NCBI GenBank assembly: GCA_016617785.1
Contig: JADILM010000002.1
Coordinates: forward strand, 1,612,001 to 1,676,000
Direction of reading: 5' to 3'
DNA length: 64,000 nucleotides
Source: Sporobolomyces roseus
Taxonomy: Eukaryota > Basidiomycota > Microbotryomycetes > Sporidiobolales > Sporidiobolaceae
Positions 56,241 through 64,000 of this stretch are shown here, one piece after another (position 1 is the first letter of the stretch; every line of letters begins with the position of its first letter). The notes under the pieces were generated by a model. The model was not told the origin of the DNA and ran no database searches. It worked only from the letters and a program-made list of their open reading frames with translations. The position numbers and the translations under genes were made by a program.

Positions 56241-59200
56241 TCAGTGGTCGCGAAGATCGTTCTTGCGAGATTGATTTGAATTTGGGTTTGCAAAGAGACC
56301 TGGACCAAACCGGCTCGTAAGCTTTCGTAGCATTCGAGAGAGAACGGAAGTGAAGACTCACCTGCTCTTCGCTGCAGAACGATCTTGTTGATGATAGCGA
56401 GAAGGTCGGGTTTTCGGAGAGGTTTGGTAAGGTAGTCATCTGTCCAACGAATCCTGTCAGTATACAGTCCCAAGAGCACTTAGTGGTATAGACTCACCCA
56501 TTCCAGCTTGGATACACTTCTCTCGATCTCCGAGCATGGCGTGAGCTGTCAAAGCGACGATGGGCAATCGCTCGAGACCGTTCTGTTCTTCGAACTTTCG
56601 AATGATCTGTGTAGCCTCCTGTTGAACGTGAATGAGCAACATCAGTATCGGGTCGGGGTGACTGGGATGAAGATGAGAACGTACCATTCCTCCCATGAAA
56701 GGCATACTCAAATCCATAAGAACGATCTGTATCATTCGACGCACGATCAGCTCAAGCACCGCTGATAAGAGAGAGGCAAAAGCGTACATCGTAGAAGTTT
56801 TTCTTGACTGCTTCAAGCGCGAGAGCACCATTTTCGACAACCTCTGTTTGATGGCCAGCACTTTCGAGGAATTTGAGCGCGACCTTTTGATTGACGATAT
56901 CTACGGAAGCACGATGCGAGGTAAGTATACACTGATAAGAGCTATTCGAGGTCGACGTAACTTACTGTCCTCAGCGAGAAGAACCTTGAACGAGGCATCT
57001 CCCCCTCTTTCTGAAGGTATCCGATTACTGGCTTCGAGAGCGGGAAGGAGCGCGTTGCACATATCTTGTGCATTCGTTGGTGATTCGACGCAATTGGCGA
57101 CACCAAAATCGAGGCAGTACTGAATCGAGGGATTACATTAGCGAGATTTTTCGAAGAGAACGAACGAGACTGAACTCACTTTGAGGTTGAGCTGAGGGAT
57201 CTGAGGAGTGATGAGGACGAGAGGGATGTAACGAAGGTGCTCGACATCCCGTAATCGCTCGACGATAGATAGTTGATCGACGAGAACGGTATCGAAATAA
57301 CCAGTTTGAGATTGATCGAGCATGCAAGCTTCTTCCATAGTATCGACGACGGTGATCTCGAGACCGAGTTGTTCGACCGATTCAATAACGGACGGATCGT
57401 GATGAAGGGTATCGATGAACAGAATCCGTCGACCAGGGTGAGGAATGAGAGTCTTTTGTCGAACTTGATCCAGGTTCCATTCTCCGATGCGGCTGTCGAA
57501 GAAGTCCGTCAATATGTCGTTCCGACGAGAAGAGAGGCGGCGAGCTCACCATTGAATCGTAAAGTAGAATTGAGAACCTCGACCGAATTGCGAGGTGACC
57601 CAAAGTTCTCCTCCCATCAGTTGCACCAGCCGTTTCGAGACTATGAGGAGCAGGAGGTCAGTCGCTGTGTAGCGAGGGAACAGAGAACGGAAGACTCACT
57701 AGTCAGACCAAGACCAGTTCCTCCGTATTTTCTCGTTGTTGACCCGTCTGCTTGAGCGAAAGTATCGAAAATGAGGTTGAGCTTGTCGGGTTTGATTCCG
57801 ATTCCGGTATCGCTGATACAGAACTCGAGTTGATACGTCTTTTCTTCGAGGTCGGCAGCTTGTAATCGGCAAGAAAGGGCGACCTGACCTCGTTGGGTAA
57901 ACTGCGAAGGAAACGAGACAAGCCGTCAGAATCGATGCCTTCCGAATGCATGGTAAGATATCGCTCACCTTGATAGCGTTACCGACGAGATTGGTGATGA
58001 CTTGGCGTAGACGGAAAGGATCTCCAACGAGAAGATCAGGGATATCGGATTCGACGGAGTACATCAAATCGAGACGACTCTGTGTGGCTTTGACGGCGAG
58101 AGTCTTCAAGATACCGAAGACGGCAGATCGAGCACTGAAAGGGATAGATTCGACAGTCATTCGCCCAGCTTCGATCTTGGAGATATCGAGAATGTCGTCG
58201 ATGATGAGGAGAAGGGAATTGGCGAGGTTTGAAACGATCATCAAGTTCTCTCGTTGTTGACGAGTGAGGTCGGTCTCGAGAGTGACACCCGTCAATCCGA
58301 TGATACTGTGACGAGGTCAAATAAATCAGTCAAAAGAAGTAGAACGACTGATGGTGTCTTCGTTTGCTCACCCATTCATCGGTGTTCGAATCTCGTGTGA
58401 CATATTCGCGAGGAACTCTGACTTTGATCTGTTGGCCAACTCGGCAGCTTCCCTCGCCATCGTATTCTTCTGTAGCGAATCTCGGAGGGAGAAGACCATC
58501 TTGTTGATCTTGGTCTTGAGCGAGTCCATTTCTCCACTAGCTTCGACCGTGACGAACGAACTGAAGTCTCCTTCGGTGGCAGCAGCCGAGATCTGAGCGA
58601 AAGCTCGCACTTGCGAAGTCAAGTTCGTAGCCATTGTGTTCACGTTGGCTCTGCAAGCTCAAAGAAATGATCAGCTTCCTTTCGGAGACCATACAGAGAA
58701 GATAGCAAGACGTACGTGATCTCCTGCCATGTACCCTCGATATTGTCGACCTTAGCAGTTACTCCGAGATTACCCTTGGTTCCGACTTCGTGAGCAACTC
58801 GAGTCACCTCGGAAGCGAATGTAGCGAGCTGAGGAGCGTGCGATCGTCAGCGAGAAGAGTTCACGACGAGTAGGGAGAACACGAGGCTCACTCGGTCAAC
58901 CATCGAGTTGATCGTTACGACCAATTGCAGAACTTCACCATTCGCCTCGATCGTGACTTTTTGCGACAAGTCTCCTCGAGCGACAGCAGTCTAGTATAAA
59001 GGTCGATGTCAGTGTCTGAAGCGAAGGCAGAAAGAGCAGAAAAGAAGCTTACTGTAGCTTTGGCGATACTTCGTACTTGATCCGTCAAATTTCCACACAT
59101 CTGATTGACAGAATCGACGAGAGATTTCCATTCTCCCGAGACGTTGATACTGACCATCTCGACTTCACGTCAACTCACTGAGCGAGGGAGAGGAGCAAGG

Positions 59201-61720
59201 GAGAAAGCTTACACATAAGCTTGACCTCCGAGTTGACCATCGGTTCCTACTTCTTTCGCAACCCTTGTCACCTCAGCAGCGAAGAGACGGAGAGAGTCGA
59301 CCATAGAGTTGACAGTGAGCTATACATCGATGTCTAGGTTAGCTGAAGGTAATCGAAGAGATGCAGAGAAGAGAGACTCACTTTGAGATCCAGCATTTCT
59401 CCCTTGACTTCGACATCAATCTTTCTCGACAAATCTCCTTCCGCAACAGCTCGAGTAACATCCGCAATCGACCGTACTTGCCTATTCATCGAATTCTGGT
59501 TAGTAAGGTTCGTCAAATTACTAGTGAGGAAGAGTGCTTACTGAGTGAGATTCATAGCCATTGTATTCACAGACGAGACGAGCGATTTCCATTCTCCTTG
59601 TACTCCCTCGACGTTTGCTGTACCTCCGAGTTGTCCCTCTGTACCTACTTCGAGAGCGACCCGAGTAACTTCCGAAGCGAATCTTCGTAATTGAGCAACC
59701 TGAGAACAATTGACCTCAAAATCAGATCTAGTTCTCAACTTGAGGAGATAAAGTCTATGCTCACCATCGAATTGACAGTAGTTTTGAGTTCACGGATCTC
59801 TCCTTGAGCTCCGATATCAACCGTTTTCGTCAAATCTCCGTTCGCAACCGCTTTCGTCACTGACGCGATTTCTCGCACTTGCAGAGTCAAGTTCTGCGCC
59901 ATTTGATTGACAGATTCAGTCTGATCGAGGAACACGCACAAACGAATTAGTCGGAATCGGGTGAAGAAGAGAAGATTTCCGAAAACATACGAGTTCTTTC
60001 CAAGTTCCTTCGACGTCTCTCACAACCGCTTGTCCACCTAATTGACCATCCGTTCCTACTTCTTTCGCGACTCGTGTGACTTCGGCTGAAAAGATTCGTA
60101 ATCTCATAACCATTGAGTTGACCGTTTCCTTCAAAGTTGCCATTTCTCCTTGTACTTCTGCGTCGATGGTTTTCGAGAGACTGTTGACGGTGCGAGGTGA
60201 TCAGTATTGACTTTTGTAAGGGCGAACGGATCTTTCGAGGAACTTACTCTCCGCGAGCGATAGCTGAGGTGACAATAGCGATAGACCTGTGAGTCGAGCG
60301 CAGTAACGTCAGCGAGGCGAAAGGCATGATGGAGAAAGACAGACATACCGAATCTGAACCGTTAATTGAGTAGCCATAGTGTTGACCGTTTCCGTTACTG
60401 TAACATTCTCGTTTTCTTCATCAATCTCGTTTCCTCACAATGATGAGAAAGAGCGAATACTCACAAGTTTTCCAAGTACCCTCTACTCCCGTCACCACCG
60501 CTTGACCTCCCAATTGACCCATCGTACCGACATCCAACGAAACCCTCGTAACTTCCGAAGAGAACAATCGGAGTTTGTAAACCATGTCATTAATCGTTTC
60601 TTTTAACGTAGCCATCTCTCCTTCAACTTCGGCATCGATCGTCTTGGTGAGACTGGACAAGAGAAAACCAAGTGGAAAGATGACAGGTCAGTCAACTTGT
60701 CCGAAAATATCCTAGATTCGGACGGAATAAAGACTCACTCTCCTCGAGCGATAGCAGAGGTAACGACAGCAATTGATCTACGAGATGGAACACACGAGCT
60801 CAGTACCGATGGATGAAGATGAGAAAAAGAGAATACGGTACTTACCGAACTTCGTTGTCGTGGGAGAGTTGAGAACGATGAAGTTCTTCAGCATGCAACA
60901 CTTTGAGAGCTTGAATTTGATCCTCGTAATTCCTCCTCATCTCTTCCAATGAATCTCCAACGACTGTAGGTTTCCTAGCAGCCCATTGTAGAGGCTCTGA
61001 ATGTAGTTCCTCTTCTCCTGCTGCCCCTCCACCGAACACTCGCGAGTGTCCATTCTCCTCTTGAACAACCGGAACTACCGGTTCCGCTTGTACTGGAGGA
61101 ATGGGTTCAGTTGATTTACGTTTGTGTGGGAAAGATTCGACGGCTTGAGGAAGAGGAGGAGATGAGATTGAATCGGATGGTGATTGTAAGCGATCTGCGA
61201 TTCGACTCAGGCAAGCTACGATCCCATCCGTCTCTTGAGGTTTGCCTTCCGGGGTTGCCATGAAGGTGGCAGGGGCTGCATGACTAGCTGCGAGGTTTGA
61301 GAGGTGGTGGGCGATGCTAGCTGGATCGGATTCGAGTGCGGTGAGAAGGGCGAGGAGGAAAGAAGGGAACGAGTGAATAGGCGCAGAAGAGGCCAAAGGT
61401 GCCATCATGGTATCTGGTGATAGTGGTACAGCTCCCTGGTTCGAGGTGGAAGAGGTGGAAGAGAGTGGGATCGACGACCCTTTGTTGCAAGAGTGGTTGG
61501 ATAGACCCGTACTCCCCGGTACAGTTGTCATGAGACCGGGAGAGTGTAACGAGAAGACTGAAGAGGCGGGAGTGAGAATAAAGTCGGATGAAGAAGACGA
61601 GGAGGAAGAAGAAGAAATTGAAAGGGGAAGCGAGGGCCTATGAACTTGTAAGAGCGCGAATGAGCTAGAGAATGGATCAGTTGGGTCGGGATCTAGGTAG
61701 TAATCGTCTGGTGTTGACAT
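56241..61720 (-). CDS. NIK1: Group III hybrid histidine kinase (HAMP-repeat)
   Basis: Cytosolic osmosensor kinase of the NIK1/Os-1/DRK1 group, upstream of the Hog1 pathway and the usual target of phenylpyrrole and dicarboximide action. Start [19 protein letters not shown]; the N-terminal 290 residues are Ser/Pro-rich. Six HAMP units follow, each of roughly 90 residues with the pattern SIAxVTxAxARGEL ... ETVNSMV; linkers read [17 protein letters not shown]. The kinase has the phospho-His motif [13 protein letters not shown] box [18 protein letters not shown], and DTGIGI plus GGTGLGL. The receiver domain carries the phospho-Asp in [19 protein letters not shown] and [15 protein letters not shown]. 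About 25 exons join in frame. After RRA, an intron (GTGAGT to GGTCCAG) gives a short tail ending LRDH at 56241. No membrane helix is present, as in the family. Confidence 0.95.
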
Positions 61721-62291
61721 CCGTTCAACCTTTGGATCAGAGAAAGAAGAGAGGAGTAAGGGAAGGGTTCGAAGGTGGTTTCGCGAGGGAGTCAGACACC
61801 GAAACTAAGGATGTCGAGGGTGGGCGCGGTCGGAGATTGTAGTTAACGTCGAATACTGTCGTTGAGAGTCGAAAGAGTAGTGGTTTGAGGTGTGAAGGAG
61901 GCAGCAATCGACGCAGAAAGGTCGTTCAAAGGAGGTCTCCTTTGATTTTAGTCGCGTTTCTCGACCAATTTCCTGCCATGTACGAATCTAAAGCTACTCA
62001 TGTGTATTCGAACTAGTCGTCGCGAAGTCGTGCAGTCTTTGCGACGACTCGAGCTGATCAACTCCTTCGCAATCGCGAAATGAACTTTTAATTTTCCCTA
62101 AATTCAGTTTCATCGTCGGCCACGAGGATGGTCGACCCTGATCTTGGTCATTAGTCGTCTTCGTCGAGTTCTACGGAACGAGTTGCTACTCCAGGAGTAT
62201 CGCAGCGAATGAGAGGGCTTTGCGAACTTCCTGCGCTTGACTGCCTCAATTTTCCATTTTTCGATTTTTACTATCTCTTTCTTCTGCAGAG
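61721..62291. other. Upstream region of the histidine kinase gene
   Basis: 571 bases with no supported gene, probably the kinase promoter. It ends in a pyrimidine-rich run with an acceptor-like TTCTTCTGCAG, just before the next weak candidate's ATG. Confidence 0.55.
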
Positions 62292-63011
62292 ATGATAGGA
62301 GCGTGCTCTTCTCAAGTTCGACGACGACGACGACGACCTCTAACTTTTGGGGAGTTGAGAAATTGTGAACACGAAAATCAAAGTTTCAACGCCTCGTGGA
62401 CAGCGATCTTTCTCTTTCCAAGCTCTCTCTCACCTCCACCCTCGGGAAACACGCTCAAACAAACTCATCCCTCAAACAAGCTACTCGATACGATAAGAAG
62501 AGGGGCAGACAATGGTATACTACGTTCGTTCACCCTTTCCATCTCTCTCTCTCTCTCTTCCCAATTCAATCTTGCTGATCTTATTCCATGTTTAGGTCTG
62601 CCCAAATTGCTCTCAACGAAGTGTAGATTATCAAACATCCATGGTACACTGTCAGTCACACACTCTTCCCTTTCACTCAGTCTCCTCGCTGATGCTGACT
62701 GTCTGTCCTCCTTGTCCCTCCCGTCGAACCCTTCGGAACTCGCCCTTTGCTCTTTCAATCTCTATTCGACCGCGATCTACCTTGATCTGAACTCAATAGA
62801 CACGGATTGTAAAGTAGTCCGAGTGAGGCAACCCCTCAACTCTCCAACGGGATCTCAAATCGGAATCAACGTGAACGTGAATGGGATTAATGGTGGAGAT
62901 AAATTAGACAACGGAAACGGTCAACAATTTCCAACGAGTCCGACAAAAGTAGAGTGCACGAAAGAGAGCGAGAGGAAACAGTGCGAGTTGGGAACGAAAG
63001 CGCAACCTTGA
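62292..63011 (+). CDS. Weak candidate gene after the kinase
   Basis: A 239-codon frame from the ATG at 62292 (MIGACSSQVRRRRRRP) to the TGA at 63009-63011. The start follows an acceptor-like TTCTGCAG, so the true start could lie in an earlier exon. A plausible intron (GTATAC near 62516 to GTTTAG near 62595) would join ADNG to LPKLLSTKCRLSNIHG in the same frame. The last part (YLDLNSIDTDCKVVRVRQPL, then Gly/Asn-rich) looks protein-like. Low-complexity Arg comes from a CGA-type microsatellite. No family is recognised. Confidence 0.3.
   Translation: MIGACSSQVRRRRRRPLTFGELRNCEHENQSFNASWTAIFLFPSSLSPPPSGNTLKQTHPSNKLLDTIRRGADNGILRSFTLSISLSLSSQFNLADLIPCLGLPKLLSTKCRLSNIHGTLSVTHSSLSLSLLADADCLSSLSLPSNPSELALCSFNLYSTAIYLDLNSIDTDCKVVRVRQPLNSPTGSQIGINVNVNGINGGDKLDNGNGQQFPTSPTKVECTKESERKQCELGTKAQP
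62329..62347. repeat. CGA trinucleotide microsatellite
   Basis: Six tandem CGA units encode poly-Arg in the frame starting at 62292. Simple repeat with no other evidence of function. Confidence 0.8.
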
Positions 63012-64000
63012 CATGAGAGAGAGAAATAGGGAAATTTTACCGAATGATCTCGGTTTCAAGGTGAGTTCGACTCCTTTCTCCTCTCTGAGCACTCTGGACT
63101 GTACTGAACCGTCATCTTGTGGAATGGTACAGTCTCCATCGCAGCCTCGCACCTCCTCTTTCTGTCCTATCGACACACCCATACTTCTCGTTTCCCCCCA
63201 ATCCGAAAAAATACCCACTCTCCTGCCCTCTCTCCCCGCAACTCTATACCCAATCAGTCGGCTCGATCCCTTCTCACATATCTCCAGTCTTCGCCGACCT
63301 CACCAATCCTTCCACTCCGAACCCCATACACAAAAGCAATTCTCGATCTTTCTACCTCGCTACCTTGCTGCTCGACTCCTTTCGTCTTTCGCCCCGCTCA
63401 CATTCTCTCCCACACTTTCATCGGACTCGCAAAGTCAATAGACCCACTCCACTCCCTTCCCATATTCGTCTTTCATCTTCCAGGTCACCAAGTTTTGGGT
63501 TTTACATTTCCATTTTTCCAGTCTCCCATCTTTTCTCTCTTCCGACTCTTCTCGCACACTCTGCTCTTCCCTATACTCTTGATGGAGCGGCAACGATCTC
63601 AGTAGAGGAGGAGGCGAGGGTAGTCGCAGGAGAAAGGTCGTCGGAAAAGAGTTTCTCGGGTTTTTCATTTCCTCGGAGGATTACTGTTTCGCTTTTGTAA
63701 CGGGTGTATCGTCGTCTTTTCTTCATCTCCATCTTTATATTCGTACTATGTTATACTACCATCTGGATTAGCGCATCTCGCAAACTTGGAGATTCTTTCG
63801 CAAAACCGGCGAGGTTGAATTTTCCTCAATACTTTTCTTGAAAGGTCGTCGGGTCTCGTCTTTCCACTACCACGCAGCGTTTGTGATTCGTTGCAAATTT
63901 GAAAAGCGATCTCTCCCTCCGCTGTTGTGCGATTCCTTCTTTTTCTCCCCAAAAAACTTTCGGTTAACTTTGATCTTCTTCAACTTGTTCGAACCCCACT
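63012..64000. other. Right-end interval, intron-like signal but no clear gene
   Basis: A canonical intron pattern on the plus strand lies at 63061-63132 (GTGAGT, TGTACTGAAC, GGTACAG). It would join MRERNREILPNDLGFK (ATG 63013) to a Ser/Pro-rich frame (SPSQPRTSSFCPID) closing near 63441. The protein is not family-like. It may be a leader or 3' UTR intron of a gene that I cannot resolve. After 63441 the sequence is AT-richer with no supported gene. Confidence 0.35.

Noticed and set aside
55427..56479. 350-codon minus-strand frame overlapping the kinase 3' end and permease start
   Set aside because: It is the kinase exon read through its intron donor. The added sequence is Ser/Leu-rich without family features and runs into the permease start on the same strand in another frame.
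62396..62578. Plus-strand frame DSDLSLSKLSLTSTLGKH
   Set aside because: It has no ATG after the preceding in-frame stop and overlaps the more complete frame from 62292.

Overview
The window is nuclear DNA of a fungus, most likely a basidiomycete yeast or yeast-like species (moderate confidence). Almost every gene is cut by short introns of about 50-90 bases, with GT(A/G)AG(T/C)-type donors, CTGAC or CTAAC-like branch points and YAG acceptors. Genes are packed on both strands. The gene content is fungal: group III hybrid histidine kinase, eukaryotic UDP-galactopyranose mutase, CAP10-type GT90 glycosyltransferases, Jen1-type permease, GH16 glucanase. I joined exons by eye from these signals and from family conservation, so coordinates are CDS spans that include introns.

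Layout. 1-2727 (-): partial unrecognised gene. 2728-4671: gene-poor stretch with exon-like fragments and a GC-rich hairpin. 4672-5943 (+): proteasome alpha6 subunit. 6140-7555 (-): GPATCH11-like G-patch protein. 7825-8843 (+): mitochondrial-type J protein with a C-terminal membrane helix. 9125-12120 (-): first GT90. 12653-14935 (-): unrecognised charged coiled-coil protein. 15151-18959 (+): EST1/SMG7-like protein. 19386-20882 (-): mARC-type MOSC protein. 21201-22105 (+): ribosomal protein uL29 (L35). 22799-24601 and 25010-28464 (+): tandem secreted GH16 proteins, the second divergent. 28746-30839 (-): HSF-type transcription factor. 30840-32599: long gene-poor stretch. 32600-33799 (+): SSU72 phosphatase. 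34435-36739 (+): UDP-galactopyranose mutase. 37404-39874 (+): second GT90. 40406-42520 and 42755-45813 (-): aldehyde dehydrogenase and Baeyer-Villiger-type monooxygenase. 46036-47221 (-): small membrane protein. 47617-49969 (+): L-type lectin cargo receptor. 50160-52826 (-): IML2/TTC39. 53254-55486 (-): Jen1-type carboxylate permease. 56241-61720 (-): NIK1-type kinase. 62292-64000: weak candidates only.

How the genes relate. Most are independent housekeeping or regulatory genes. Several belong to surface-glycan biology: two GT90 enzymes, the mutase that makes UDP-galactofuranose, two GH16 proteins, and a lectin for ER-Golgi glycoprotein transport. The adjacent, co-oriented monooxygenase and aldehyde dehydrogenase could act in one oxidative catabolic route, and a carboxylate importer lies about 7.7 kb further right. 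No mobile element, CRISPR array or rRNA was seen, and no tRNA could be supported. The most unusual loci are the divergent GH16 protein (altered catalytic motif, three cysteine modules, WTA repeat), the HSF-like factor with substitutions in its recognition helix, and the stop-poor intergenic block at about 31400-31750.
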